NCBI GenBank assembly: GCA_015228925.1
Contig: JADGCQ010000004.1
Location: 19,209 to 83,208 of the forward strand
Source: Magnetococcales bacterium
GTDB taxonomy: Bacteria; Pseudomonadota; Magnetococcia; Magnetococcales; UBA8363
Direction of reading: 5' to 3'
DNA length: 64,000 nt
Position numbers and translations under genes: made by a program. Shown here piece after piece: positions 16,321 to 27,326 of the stretch. Below the pieces are notes generated by a model. The model was not told the origin of the DNA. It did not search any database and was given only the letters and a program-made list of their open reading frames with translations. Every line of letters starts with the position of its first letter. The first letter of the stretch is position 1.

Positions 16321-19011
16321 ATGAACACCCGTTTTTTCAAATCATTGACCGATTCATTGCGTACATTCCCCATCCGTTTCTCCCACCCGGTATGGGTACT
16401 TTTGCTCCAGGATCGGGAAGTACGCCTGCTCCACATGGGTGATGGGCATCAGGATTCGGAGAAAATTTTTAATCAATCCTCCAAGGGACAGGAAAAATTT
16501 CGCGCATTTGTGCTTCAGGAAAATGCGACCCAAGGGAGTTTCTTGTTGCTGGCCGATTTGATTGACGATGCCCTGCACTCCCAGACCATTCCCGGACTGA
16601 GATTCCATAATCGCTGGGGAGCCATGGAAAAACGCCTTGACAGGCTGTTTCGGAGTACCCCTTATCGTCGCGCCACTCCTCAAGGTCGCATGGCATCAGG
16701 AAAAGAACAGGTACTTTTCTCCGGCCTCACCGAACCCCGAATGGTGCAGCCATGGATCAACATCCTGAGTGAGGAAGGAAAAAAGATTGCCGGCCTGTGG
16801 TCGCTCCCTCTTTTGAGTCAGGAAATTCTTCCTGACCTACTCCCGGATCATTCAGGAAACACCCTGCTCGTGAGTTTTGGAGCCGCAGGCCAACGCCACA
16901 GCCTGTTTCTGGCTGGCCAATTAATCATCAGCCGTCTGGCCCCACGTCTGCAAACCCATGACCAAGAGATCGGACTGACCGTCATGGCTGAAATTGAGCG
17001 GACCCGACGCTACCTCATCGGTCTACGCCTCATCCCCAGCAGAGACGCACCCTTGGATGTCTGTGTTCCGCTTCATCAAAATATGTTCCATGCGTCGGTT
17101 CTCGAATGGTCGTCCAGCAAAGACATTCGGATGATTTTCCATCCTGTGGAGACCTGGGGACGCAACCTTGGATTGCCGGGATCGTTCCCCGCCCAGCGCA
17201 TGGATTTGCTTTTTGCGCAATTTTTGCTCAAAACTTTGCCAGCCAGCCACTACAAACCAAAGCTTCCAGAACGGACAACCGCACAAAACTCCCTGGAGAC
17301 ATCCACCCTACCCACGGGGAAAGCAGCATCGCAACCCGTACACCGGGTTGGAGACCTCCTGGTAGAAATGAAGGTCATCTCCGAGCAACAGCTTGACATT
17401 GCCTTGGCGGAACAAAAACGGTTGGGATACCCCATTGGTAAAGTATTGGTCACACTGGGATTTATCTCAGAAGAGCGGATGCGTGATCTCTTAGGAGCCT
17501 CCCTGGAACAAGAAATCGTTGACCTAAACCTGGGAACCTTTGATTCCCAAGCATTGAATTATCTCCCCAAACATTTTGCCAAACGGCATAACATCCTCCC
17601 TCTGGACTGGAACCCAACGACAAGAACCTTGACCGTCGCCACGGCCAATACTTTCAACATGGCGGCACTGGACAAATTGCAGTCGCTCCTGCCCGAAGAC
17701 GTTCATGTCAAACCGAAACTTGCCTCCGAGAGCGAACTGACTGCCGCCATCGATAGTGCCTACGGCATCGAATTATCGTTGGAAGGGATTCTCAACGAAC
17801 TGGAAACTGGAGAGGTTGACAGCGAAAGTTTGCTTGAAGATGAGGGGAATTTTAGCAATCCCATGTTGCGCCTGGTGAATGCCATGCTCACCGATGCCGT
17901 CAAACGCAACGCCTCCGACCTGCACATCAATCCCATGGCCAACCTGATTCGCATCCGCTATCGCATCGACGGCGTTTTGCGCGAAGCGCGGATTCTCAAC
18001 CGTAAATATCTCCCCGCATTGGTTGTGCGCATTAAGGTCATGTCAGGTTTAGACATCACCGAAACCCGTACCCCTCAAGACGGTCATTTCAGTTTGGAAA
18101 TCGCCAATTCCAGTATTGATTTCAGGGTTTCAATCCAACCGACGAACCATGGTGAAAACATGGTTCTGCGCATTTTGGACCGCAACCGCAGACTCGTCGG
18201 TCTTGAACAACTGGGTCTCAACGAAGAAGATATTGGAGCCATCAACCGACTCATGCAACGCTCCGAGGGGATCATCCTGGTCACCGGTCCCACAGGTTGC
18301 GGCAAAACAACCACCCTTTATGCCATGCTTTCCAGAATCAACACGTTGGAAAAAAATGTCATGACCCTTGAAGACCCTTTAGAAATTCCATTGGACGCCA
18401 TTCTACAAACTTCGGTCAATAAAGCGGTGGATCTGGATTTTGCTTCGGGAGTCCGTTCCATGCTGCGCCAGGATCCCGACATCATCATGGTCGGGGAAAT
18501 ACGCGATTTGGAAACTGCCGAGATGGCTTTGCGCGCCGCCATGACCGGACATCAAGTTTTTTCCACCCTGCACGCCAATTCGGCCATGGCCGCTATTTTC
18601 CGTCTGCTTAACATTGGTTTGCGCTCCGACATGTTGGCGGGTAACATCACCGGAATCATGGCGCAACGGTTGGTTCGTAAGCTATGTACCCAGTGTCGCG
18701 TCCCTATTTCCCCGGATCCTTATGTTGGATCTTTTTTCCGAGACCACCCTGGATCACAGCCCGTCTATCGGTCAAGCGGCTGCCGGGCGTGCGAGAATAC
18801 CGGGTACAATGGCAGAACGTGTATCATGGAGATCTTGGTCATTGACGATGATTTTAACGACCTGATTTCGCTCAACGCCCCCCAGGCCGATTTCCGAAAA
18901 CTGGCACGGGAAAGAAAATTACCTATTATGGCCGATTCGGGGAAAAAATTGGTCTTGGAAGGGGTAACAAGTGTCGATGAAGTTATTCGGGTGTTGGGCA
19001 TGGAGCTTTGA
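16321..19011 (+). CDS. Fusion of a GspL/PilM-like domain to an MshE-type pilus ATPase
   Basis: The ATG at 16321 gives 896 aa. Residues 335-896 are a complete MshE-like ATPase: an MshEN-like module (RVGDLLVEMKVISEQQL), Walker A GPTGCGKTTT from about 656, MLRQDPDIIMVGEIRD, STLHANS and zinc site CTQC...CRAC. It is clearly paralogous to the 9265-11028 product. The first 300 residues are not part of the normal ATPase. They resemble the cytoplasmic N-terminus of the MshI-like protein encoded at 20265: GLTEPRMVQPWINIL at about 135 matches GLTDPETTTPWLNIL at about 116, and AGLWSLPLL matches AGIWSLPLL at identical spacing. The gene heads the rightward pilus operon. Confidence 0.88.
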   Translation: MNTRFFKSLTDSLRTFPIRFSHPVWVLLLQDREVRLLHMGDGHQDSEKIFNQSSKGQEKFRAFVLQENATQGSFLLLADLIDDALHSQTIPGLRFHNRWGAMEKRLDRLFRSTPYRRATPQGRMASGKEQVLFSGLTEPRMVQPWINILSEEGKKIAGLWSLPLLSQEILPDLLPDHSGNTLLVSFGAAGQRHSLFLAGQLIISRLAPRLQTHDQEIGLTVMAEIERTRRYLIGLRLIPSRDAPLDVCVPLHQNMFHASVLEWSSSKDIRMIFHPVETWGRNLGLPGSFPAQRMDLLFAQFLLKTLPASHYKPKLPERTTAQNSLETSTLPTGKAASQPVHRVGDLLVEMKVISEQQLDIALAEQKRLGYPIGKVLVTLGFISEERMRDLLGASLEQEIVDLNLGTFDSQALNYLPKHFAKRHNILPLDWNPTTRTLTVATANTFNMAALDKLQSLLPEDVHVKPKLASESELTAAIDSAYGIELSLEGILNELETGEVDSESLLEDEGNFSNPMLRLVNAMLTDAVKRNASDLHINPMANLIRIRYRIDGVLREARILNRKYLPALVVRIKVMSGLDITETRTPQDGHFSLEIANSSIDFRVSIQPTNHGENMVLRILDRNRRLVGLEQLGLNEEDIGAINRLMQRSEGIILVTGPTGCGKTTTLYAMLSRINTLEKNVMTLEDPLEIPLDAILQTSVNKAVDLDFASGVRSMLRQDPDIIMVGEIRDLETAEMALRAAMTGHQVFSTLHANSAMAAIFRLLNIGLRSDMLAGNITGIMAQRLVRKLCTQCRVPISPDPYVGSFFRDHPGSQPVYRSSGCRACENTGYNGRTCIMEILVIDDDFNDLISLNAPQADFRKLARERKLPIMADSGKKLVLEGVTSVDEVIRVLGMEL

Positions 19012-19052
19012 TTCACATTTCACGCTGAATTATTTTCCAAGAGGTCGATATT

Positions 19053-20255
19053 GTGCCCAAATATTTTTACAAGGCGAGCGACGACAACGGCGATGTCCGA
19101 GAGGGGTCCATCGATGCCGCCAACGTCGATGAATTGGAAATGCGCCTTGACCAGATGGGTCTCATGCTCATCAGCCTCAAGAGCAACCGCCGGGGTTTCA
19201 ACCTATTTTTTCGCCGTCGCGGCATCAGTCGCAGAAATCTTATCGTTTTTTGCTTCAACATGGAACAAATGGCTCTTGCCGGGGTTCCCCTGATCGAAGG
19301 GATGTCCGACCTGCGCTCTGGGGTGGAAGATGCCACCTTCAAAGAACTGATCACCGCACTGGTCGAAGATGTGAGCGCAGGTCGATTCCTGTCCCAAGCC
19401 ATGGAATCCCACCCGGAAACATTCAGTCCTGTCTTTATCCGGTTGGTCCATGTGGGCGAACAAACCGGCAGCTTGGGAGAAATATTTCAAAGCCTCACCG
19501 AAAACCTTAAATGGGAAGATGAACTCATCAGCCAAGCTAAAAAAGTGGTCACCTATCCCGCCATCGTGGGTTCCGTTGTCACTGGCTTGGTTTTTTTTCT
19601 GATGCTCTACTTGGTCCCGCAACTCATGCAGTTTATTTTGGAGATGGGGGGCGAAATTCCCCTGCATACACGCGCTTTAATCGCATTCTCCGATTTTATC
19701 TCCCATTGGTGGCACTTGCTGCTTATTTTCCCTATTGTGACCTTTGCCGCCATCAAGTTTGCTGCTCGAATCAGTATGGACGCCCATCGTTACCTCGACC
19801 GAACCAAACTTAAGATCTGGATGTTCGGACCCTTGATTCACAAAATCATCTTGGTCCGGTTTGCCCGTTCTTTTGCCTTGATGTACAAATCGGGAATCCC
19901 AATCCTCGATAGCTTGGGCATCAGTGAAGGGTTGAGCGAAAACTTGGTGGTTCGTGAAGCACTGGCAAAAGCACGCATGATGGTCTCCGAAGGCAAGGGA
20001 ATCACGGAAAGCTTTCGGGCCGTTGGTTTTTTCCCCCCCTTGGTCCTCAACATGCTCCAGGTTGGGGAGTCCTTGGGAAAATTGGACCAGTCTTTGCTTA
20101 ATGTCAGTTATTTTTACGACCGGGATGTCAAGGAAAATATCGCAAGGCTCGAAACCGCCATCGAACCGCTCCTGACCATGGTTCTGGGTGGTGTATTGGG
20201 TTGGGTCATTCTCTCGGTTCTCGGACCCATCTATCAACTGATCGAAAAACTGTAA
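19053..20255 (+). CDS. mshG: MshG-like inner-membrane platform protein (GspF family)
   Basis: The start is GTG at 19053, with AGAGGT seven bases upstream. The 400-aa protein has the two GspF domains. The first includes FCFNMEQMALAGVPLIEGM and the second RFARSFALMYKSGIPILDSL. Three membrane helices are visible (for example IVGSVVTGLVFFLMLYLVP and a last one with LGGVLGWVILSVLGPIY). It forms the inner-membrane platform on which the ATPase acts. It follows the fusion ATPase by 41 bases, as mshG follows mshE in Vibrio. Confidence 0.93.
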   Translation: MPKYFYKASDDNGDVREGSIDAANVDELEMRLDQMGLMLISLKSNRRGFNLFFRRRGISRRNLIVFCFNMEQMALAGVPLIEGMSDLRSGVEDATFKELITALVEDVSAGRFLSQAMESHPETFSPVFIRLVHVGEQTGSLGEIFQSLTENLKWEDELISQAKKVVTYPAIVGSVVTGLVFFLMLYLVPQLMQFILEMGGEIPLHTRALIAFSDFISHWWHLLLIFPIVTFAAIKFAARISMDAHRYLDRTKLKIWMFGPLIHKIILVRFARSFALMYKSGIPILDSLGISEGLSENLVVREALAKARMMVSEGKGITESFRAVGFFPPLVLNMLQVGESLGKLDQSLLNVSYFYDRDVKENIARLETAIEPLLTMVLGGVLGWVILSVLGPIYQLIEKL

Positions 20256-20264
20256 CCGATCCCC

Positions 20265-21866
20265 ATGGTTCGCAAATTTTTTCTTTTCCTTTCGGACCAT
20301 GTTGTCACCACCTATGAATGGCGTCGGGGTTTTTTTCTTGAAGGTACACGTCTGGAACTCAATCAAGATGGATTGAAAGAATTTGAGAAATACCTCGACA
20401 AAGTTGGGTTGGACGGTCCCGTTTACCTGCTCATTGATGTCACCGAAGAAGAGCTTCATGAAGAACTCGTTCCCAAACTGATCGGAACGAACCGGAAAAA
20501 AATCATCCGCCAACGTGCCAGCCGTATTTTTCGCAACACCCCCTTTGTTCATTATCGTTTTCAGGGATCGGTCAAAGGAAACCGAAAAAAGGAACATGCC
20601 CTGTTTGTTGGGCTAACCGACCCGGAAACAACCACCCCCTGGTTGAACATCCTGATCAAACATCAAGCGCAGATTGCCGGTATCTGGTCACTGCCTCTGT
20701 TGGCCCTTCAGGTTTTTAACCCATACATTCCAAAAGACCATTCCGTCATGCTGATTAGTCCCAATTCTGGGGGACTCCGACAAATATTTGTCCAAAACGG
20801 AAAAATCAAGGTCAGCCGCCTGTCGCATCTCCCCTCACGGGATCCTGAAACCGTGATGCTGTTCATGCATGGCGAAATCGCACGTCTTCGGGGTTATCTG
20901 AGTACATTACGACTGATTAATAACGATGAGAAACTTGATATTTTTTTATTATGTTCAAAAAAACTACTGCAATACATCAACGAAAATCACAAACCCATTG
21001 AAACCCACGAAATCCATCCCGTGGACGCCGAATCATTGGCCCTTGGGTTTAACCTGAAAGGCGGTTTGGATGACGAAAACGTCGATATTCTGTTTGGCCA
21101 ATGTCTTCTCAAACACCGCATCAGTAACCATTATGCCCAACCTGAAGTCATCCATCGCCATCGTGTCATCATCATCAGTCAGTGGTTCAAGGTTTTGGCG
21201 ATGGTCTTGTTTGCCTGTGGCATTGTCATGGGTTTGGTAATCGCTTTTGATGGGTATCTGGTTTTGGCGAAAATTCCAGAACTGGCGCAAAAAGTTGATG
21301 CAGCCCAATTATCCATGCGTAAACTCGCCATCGATGGCGATGCCAAGGACAGCACAGGTCTGGATTCCGTACTCCCGGCCAAAATCCTCGACAAAGTTGT
21401 CACAATGAGAACCACACCCCAGAATGCCTTGGTTTTCGTCAGTCGGTCATTGGCCAATTTTGATGATTTGTGGATCGATAACATGGATTGGGAGTCTCCA
21501 GCCAAAGAATCTCCAGACCTACAGCAGCCCATCCAAAAAAAACCAACGAAAGCGACTTCCGCTCGTGGCAGTTCTCGAAGCAAACCCCCCATGGAGAGCT
21601 ATCGGATTGCCAATCAATCCATCCGTATTTCGGGACGTATTACCCCCTTTCATGGATCATCCAATGTTGCTCAACGCCGGATCGAGCAATTTATCAGCAC
21701 CTTGAGATCGATGCCAGAAGTATTGGCCGTCACCGCAGAAACAATGCCTATGGACGCCGATCAAAATGCAATCCTCGATAATACTCGTTTGGCAGATACG
21801 AGCGATAAAGCATTATTTGTTATTAATGTAATAATAAATAATGACGGTGATCGCCATGTTCCATAA
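20265..21866 (+). CDS. mshI: MshI-like assembly protein (PilM/GspL-like plus periplasmic domain)
   Basis: The 533-aa protein has a cytoplasmic domain of about 300 residues, one transmembrane helix (WFKVLAMVLFACGIVMGLVI, about 307-326) and a periplasmic domain that ends in a ferredoxin-like segment (QRRIEQFISTLRSMPEVLA). This is the layout of GspL or of fused PilM-PilN. The cytoplasmic part is related to the N-terminus of the ATPase fusion at 16321. Position after mshG and before the PilO- and PilP-like genes supports an MshI role: linking the ATPase to the periplasmic assembly. No SD site is evident at the ATG. The next gene overlaps its end by 11 bases. Confidence 0.75.
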   Translation: MVRKFFLFLSDHVVTTYEWRRGFFLEGTRLELNQDGLKEFEKYLDKVGLDGPVYLLIDVTEEELHEELVPKLIGTNRKKIIRQRASRIFRNTPFVHYRFQGSVKGNRKKEHALFVGLTDPETTTPWLNILIKHQAQIAGIWSLPLLALQVFNPYIPKDHSVMLISPNSGGLRQIFVQNGKIKVSRLSHLPSRDPETVMLFMHGEIARLRGYLSTLRLINNDEKLDIFLLCSKKLLQYINENHKPIETHEIHPVDAESLALGFNLKGGLDDENVDILFGQCLLKHRISNHYAQPEVIHRHRVIIISQWFKVLAMVLFACGIVMGLVIAFDGYLVLAKIPELAQKVDAAQLSMRKLAIDGDAKDSTGLDSVLPAKILDKVVTMRTTPQNALVFVSRSLANFDDLWIDNMDWESPAKESPDLQQPIQKKPTKATSARGSSRSKPPMESYRIANQSIRISGRITPFHGSSNVAQRRIEQFISTLRSMPEVLAVTAETMPMDADQNAILDNTRLADTSDKALFVINVIINNDGDRHVP

Positions 21867-22479
21867 ATCTCCTGAGTCTGCATTGCTTTGGAAAGTATCG
21901 TTCATTTTCATCATCGCCATCCTACTGGGAATGGCCGCCGTATGGGGCGGTATGACTTACCGCGATTCCGCGCATCAGCAGATTCAGTCGATTCAGAATG
22001 AACTAACCACCATAAAGAATAAAAAAGAATCGTATATCAAAGAATTGGACCTTGTAAAAAATTACAAGCCACTTTATCAAACATTTGTCTCCAAAGGGGT
22101 GATCAACCAGGAACCACGGCTTAAATGGTTGGAAACCATCGAACAGATCGGCCAAGGGTTAAAATTAACCAAGCCAGTCCGTTATAAACTTGAGGTACGC
22201 AAAGCTTTCGACCCCCCTTTTTCCTTGCCTCAAGGTCACTTTGTTCTTTTTGTCAGCCTCATGACCTTAAATATGGATCTTCTGCACGAAGGTGATATTT
22301 TTAGGTTTTTTAATGCTCTTGAACAGCAAGCCTATGGGATTTTCAGTGTCCCCTCGTGTTCCATCAAACGGACAACCACACGGTATCGGTTACAGAATAA
22401 CGCGGAGTGGACCACCTCCTTGGAGGCGGAATGCGCGTTGCATTGGTTTACCCTCTGGGATAAGGAAGACAAACAATGA
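21856..22479 (+). CDS. MshJ/PilO-like inner-membrane pilus assembly protein
   Basis: I prefer the ATG at 21856 (GGTGA five bases upstream) over that at 21841. The 207-aa product has one N-terminal transmembrane helix (VSFIFIIAILLGMAAVWGG). A coiled-coil stretch (QIQSIQNELTTIKNKKESYI) precedes a small periplasmic alpha/beta domain. This is the PilO/GspM/MshJ plan, and the place between MshI-like and PilP-like genes fits. Sequence similarity alone would not identify it. The stop overlaps the next start (ATGA). Confidence 0.7.
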   Translation: MFHKSPESALLWKVSFIFIIAILLGMAAVWGGMTYRDSAHQQIQSIQNELTTIKNKKESYIKELDLVKNYKPLYQTFVSKGVINQEPRLKWLETIEQIGQGLKLTKPVRYKLEVRKAFDPPFSLPQGHFVLFVSLMTLNMDLLHEGDIFRFFNALEQQAYGIFSVPSCSIKRTTTRYRLQNNAEWTTSLEAECALHWFTLWDKEDKQ

Positions 22480-23201
22480 AGATTGTTTCTTTTATTTTCC
22501 TGGTCTTATCCTGGTGGCACCCCATGATTGACAGCCAAGCCGAAAGCCAAGATTCCCCCTTGCCATCTCAGTCCGAGCCTTCCCAACAAGAATTATCTTT
22601 AGGCCGTCTGTTCAACACCCCGGCCCATCGCATGTTGCTCGATCAACGACGCCTGACCCTTTCCCCCGATGGGGATGCAAAATCCATCGAAGATCAAGCG
22701 GAAGATATTTCACTTCCTGGGGTTAAAGGTCCGCGATACCTATCGGTCACCGGGTTGATTCTCAATGAGAACGGTGAACGAAAACTCTGGCTAAACGGCA
22801 AGGTTGTGGACGCTCAAAAAACATATGATGGCGAGGGTTTTTCCGTCGATTTGGAGTCGGCAACCAACAAAGGCTTGCCGGTATCCTCGGTGGATACGCA
22901 TGAGAATTATCTGGTCAAGCCGGGTCAGACTGTTGATTTTGTAAAAAAACGGATAACAGCCACCTGGGAGATTCCCGAAAGTGAACGGGCATCAGCGCGT
23001 CGAGAACCGCCACCACCGAACCCAAAATCCGCTGCCGTTCCACAAACGAATGGCCCTTCGACGACAAACACATCGTCGGCATCGGATCCATTTCAAGGCC
23101 TCCCTCTGTCTCCCGGTTTGGCAAATACTCTGAATGTCCTCCAACAACTCAAAGCCATCCAATCCAGCAGTGCCGCCCCCCCATTGGAGGAAAAACCCTG
23201 A
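22476..23201 (+). CDS. MshK/PilP-like periplasmic pilus assembly protein
   Basis: The 241-aa protein has a signal peptide (MKIVSFIFLVLSWWHPM). The core RYLSVTGLILNENGERKLWL with GKVV reads like the small beta domain of PilP/MshK/GspC proteins that touches the secretin. A proline/serine-rich C-terminus of about 70 residues follows. It ends the rightward operon, 27 bases before the convergent prepilin gene, with no clear terminator hairpin between them. It probably joins the MshIJ complex to the MshL secretin. Confidence 0.68.
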   Translation: MKIVSFIFLVLSWWHPMIDSQAESQDSPLPSQSEPSQQELSLGRLFNTPAHRMLLDQRRLTLSPDGDAKSIEDQAEDISLPGVKGPRYLSVTGLILNENGERKLWLNGKVVDAQKTYDGEGFSVDLESATNKGLPVSSVDTHENYLVKPGQTVDFVKKRITATWEIPESERASARREPPPPNPKSAAVPQTNGPSTTNTSSASDPFQGLPLSPGLANTLNVLQQLKAIQSSSAAPPLEEKP

Positions 23202-23228
23202 TGGGTGCCGGTCCGAAAAGACAACCGA

Positions 23229-23978
23229 CTACGGCAACAACCAGTTTGATTCCAGTGCCCGCAATTTGACCACATCGGGGGACATCCACATCAGAATATC
23301 ATCTCCAGCTTGATAAAACCGTTCAGGATTGGGATTGTCAGGATTATCGCCATCATCGATGATATTTTCTTTTTCTAATGCTGTGGCTGCGGCAAATGGC
23401 CTTTTAAGATTTGTGTCCAGGTTCATGGCATAGGCACCATGGCCATTGGGACCATGGGAAATCACCATCACCGGGATATTGGATAACAGCAGTGTGCCAC
23501 CACCGGAATAGACCTCCATGTCGCCATTGGTATCGAAGTTGTAGCCACCATTCACCGTGAAGGCACTGCTGACGCGATAGGAATAAAAATTCCCCCATTT
23601 ATCCATGGGTTTGATCCCCAAACTTTGCCATGGCAATAATCCAGTCTGCTGACCATCGGGAGAATCGGTACACAAACCCGTTACGGCGTCTCTGTTTTCC
23701 TGACCATCCGCGACAGTCCCCACATACCAGTCTGGACAAGGCAAAGATCCTGTCATAGCAATAAACCCCAATAACACCTGTTCAATCTCCCGCATGGCCT
23801 GTTGCGTTTTTTCCAGATTGGCTTTGGCACTTTGAACCCGGATGGCACTTACGGCACCAAGCATCAAGGTTCCCGCCACCGCCAACAGAATGGCCATTTC
23901 AATCAAGGTGAACCCCTGTATGGAGTTCATGGAGATGCGCACAAGTCGCCCTGTTGGGATGAATCTGTTCATAATCAC
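23229..23978 (-). CDS. Minor type IV prepilin-like protein (LPCP/LPW family)
   Basis: The 249-aa protein carries a prepilin cleavage site, MNSIQG before FTLIEMAILLAVAGTLM, with the usual glutamate at position 5. A short leader from Met17 (23930) is possible; the frame also starts at GTG 23978 or ATG 23972. After the hydrophobic helix come TGSLPCPDW and GLLPWQSLGIKPMDKWGN. The same LPCP...LPW..LG pattern occurs in the two genes upstream. It is the last of three minor prepilin genes in a leftward operon and would be processed by a prepilin peptidase that is not in this window. Confidence 0.82.
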   Translation of the reverse strand: MIMNRFIPTGRLVRISMNSIQGFTLIEMAILLAVAGTLMLGAVSAIRVQSAKANLEKTQQAMREIEQVLLGFIAMTGSLPCPDWYVGTVADGQENRDAVTGLCTDSPDGQQTGLLPWQSLGIKPMDKWGNFYSYRVSSAFTVNGGYNFDTNGDMEVYSGGGTLLLSNIPVMVISHGPNGHGAYAMNLDTNLKRPFAAATALEKENIIDDGDNPDNPNPERFYQAGDDILMWMSPDVVKLRALESNWLLP

Positions 23979-23994
23979 CGCAAAAAATCAGAAT

Positions 23995-24768
23995 TTACAA
24001 TTGAGTCAGAACATTCAAAATTTCAGAACATTTAATGCCCAGGAGCCGATCGTTGAAGGAAGAATTAATAACACCACCAGATTTATCATAAGACTCATCC
24101 AGATCAGCATTTGCTCCTTCGAGAAACTCTGGAATCAAGTTCACCGCTGTGACATCACTGGCACGGATCTGGTTAGTCAACGCCTTGCCAGGAGAGAACA
24201 GAATGGCAGCATATTTTTCTGGGTCTCCGCTGATGGTGAGGTCAGTCTGGTCGCAAAGAAAGCTCGCTTTGGCGGGGTATCCGGTGCTGAATCGTGACGA
24301 CAGGGCATACCAGATGGGAGCCTGTTCGCCATCCACCAGAGGTGGCAAACCAAGGGTTTTCCATGGCAAAAAACCGAGGGTCGAACTACATGCCCCTTCG
24401 AGAGCATTTTCACCGTAATCATCCAGAGGATCGGCGGTATTGCGATAAAAGCCTTCATAGGGGCAGGGGAGTTTTCCATACGCTTTTGCCGGGGGAGGGG
24501 TTTTGGCCGCCTGCATGGCGGCATAGGCGATCAATGCCCTCTTCGCATGGATCAGCGTCACGTTGGAGACTTGATCACCACGGAGTCTTTTACTTTTGAT
24601 TAATAGCGCATCCAAAGCCAGGGAGAGACCCCCAAGGAGAATGACGGTCATGATGATAATCAGGGCAGCCCCCTGTTGATCACCCAAGGTTCCCCTCTTT
24701 GAAACAGTATTGGTTCCAGGACTCAAAAGACACCCACTCGCAGAAGCATCGCACCTTTGCCCAAACAA
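23995..24768 (-). CDS. Minor prepilin-like protein lacking glutamate 5 (PilX/MshP-like position)
   Basis: This product is up to 257 aa. The start is either TTG 24768 (AAAGGA, spacing five) or TTG 24687 (GAGG, spacing about six). The hydrophobic stretch GDQQG then AALIIIMTVILLGGLSLAL looks like a prepilin site without the usual glutamate, as in PilX/MshP-type subunits. Shared motifs follow: YGKLPCPYEGFYR and GFLPWKTLGLPP. It sits between two other prepilins with 16- and 17-base gaps, so the three are probably one transcript and parts of one tip complex. Confidence 0.75.
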   Translation of the reverse strand: MFGQRCDASASGCLLSPGTNTVSKRGTLGDQQGAALIIIMTVILLGGLSLALDALLIKSKRLRGDQVSNVTLIHAKRALIAYAAMQAAKTPPPAKAYGKLPCPYEGFYRNTADPLDDYGENALEGACSSTLGFLPWKTLGLPPLVDGEQAPIWYALSSRFSTGYPAKASFLCDQTDLTISGDPEKYAAILFSPGKALTNQIRASDVTAVNLIPEFLEGANADLDESYDKSGGVINSSFNDRLLGIKCSEILNVLTQL

Positions 24769-24785
24769 AATCGTCCTTTAATCGA

Positions 24786-26279
<1,494 letters not shown>

Positions 26280-26510
26280 TGTTTCTTCGTTTTTATGGGC
26301 TTCTACAGCTTTTTCCGAACGAACCCCTCCCCTTTACCATAGTATTGGGGTAGGATGTGCGATCCTTTGTCGAGGAAGGGCAAACAACGACACCCACGAG
26401 CAGGATACTCTATCCATGTATTGGCCGACAATCCAGGGAAATTTGTTTCCTTTTTGCCTCAAAATATTCCTTTAATAATTTATAACCGTTAGGGTCACGT
26501 AGCCTGAACG

Positions 26511-27326
26511 ATGATCAATGCCGACAATAATAGCATCAACGCTCTTTTTCTCAATCATGGCAGAATCCTGTGGATCATTGCCCGCATGACTGTTTGGGAA
26601 AATGGTTTAAACCGTCTGCCATGGGCGGTGTTATTGGTTTTGAGTATGGGAATCGGGCTGGCTTATTTTCTGGGGGCCGTCGCCATCACCGAAGAGGCGA
26701 TGATACAAGGTGCGGTAACGGGTGCTTTTTTCCGGTTTTGTGCGGTGTTTTTGTTAACCATTGCCGTGATCGCCAGCGTGGCCAGAGAGTTTAACGACCG
26801 AATGGTGGATACAACGTTAGCCCTGGCCATCCCCCGTGCCGTCTATTTTGGCGGTAAATTGATCGGCTTTATAGTAACCGCCATTCCCATGGCGGCAATT
26901 TTTGGCCTCATCTTGATCCCTTTTTCCCCCTGGGATCAGGTGGTTTTGTGGAGCATTTCCCTGGGTTGCGAACTCATCCTTATGGCCGCTCTCAGTCTTT
27001 TTTTGGTTCTGACCCTGACTCATGTTACCCCCGCCCTGGCAGTTGCCATGGTAACCTATCTGTTGGCACGATCCATGGGGACCATGGTGCTGATAGCCAG
27101 TGGCCCCTACGCCCAACTTGAACCCATGCCCGGCAAACTGCTCTTGCCAGTTCTCCAATGTCTTTCCTGGCTGCTTCCTGATCTGGGACGGTTTACCTCC
27201 GGGGAATGGCTGGCCTATCACACCGGAAGTTTGCATGATTTGGGAAACATCGCCATGGAAACCATCATCACCCTTTTTCTTCTTTGTGGGGCAGGACTCT
27301 TTGATCTTTATCGGAAAGACATTTAG
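26511..27326 (+). CDS. ABC-2-type membrane permease without an adjacent ATPase
   Basis: The 271-aa protein has about six transmembrane helices (LPWAVLLVLSMGIGLAYFL, FRFCAVFLLTIAVIASVA, LIGFIVTAIPMAAIFGLIL, ELILMAALSLFLVLTL, and a C-terminal one). Between helices two and three is REFNDRMVDTTLALAIPRAVY. That arrangement matches ABC-2 permeases. No ABC ATPase is encoded before or after it. The next gene overlaps its 3' end by 26 bases. In Myxococcus an ABC transporter (PilGHI) is needed for type IV pili, so a pilus link is conceivable here. ATG at 26587 is an alternative start. Confidence 0.65.
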   Translation: MINADNNSINALFLNHGRILWIIARMTVWENGLNRLPWAVLLVLSMGIGLAYFLGAVAITEEAMIQGAVTGAFFRFCAVFLLTIAVIASVAREFNDRMVDTTLALAIPRAVYFGGKLIGFIVTAIPMAAIFGLILIPFSPWDQVVLWSISLGCELILMAALSLFLVLTLTHVTPALAVAMVTYLLARSMGTMVLIASGPYAQLEPMPGKLLLPVLQCLSWLLPDLGRFTSGEWLAYHTGSLHDLGNIAMETIITLFLLCGAGLFDLYRKDI

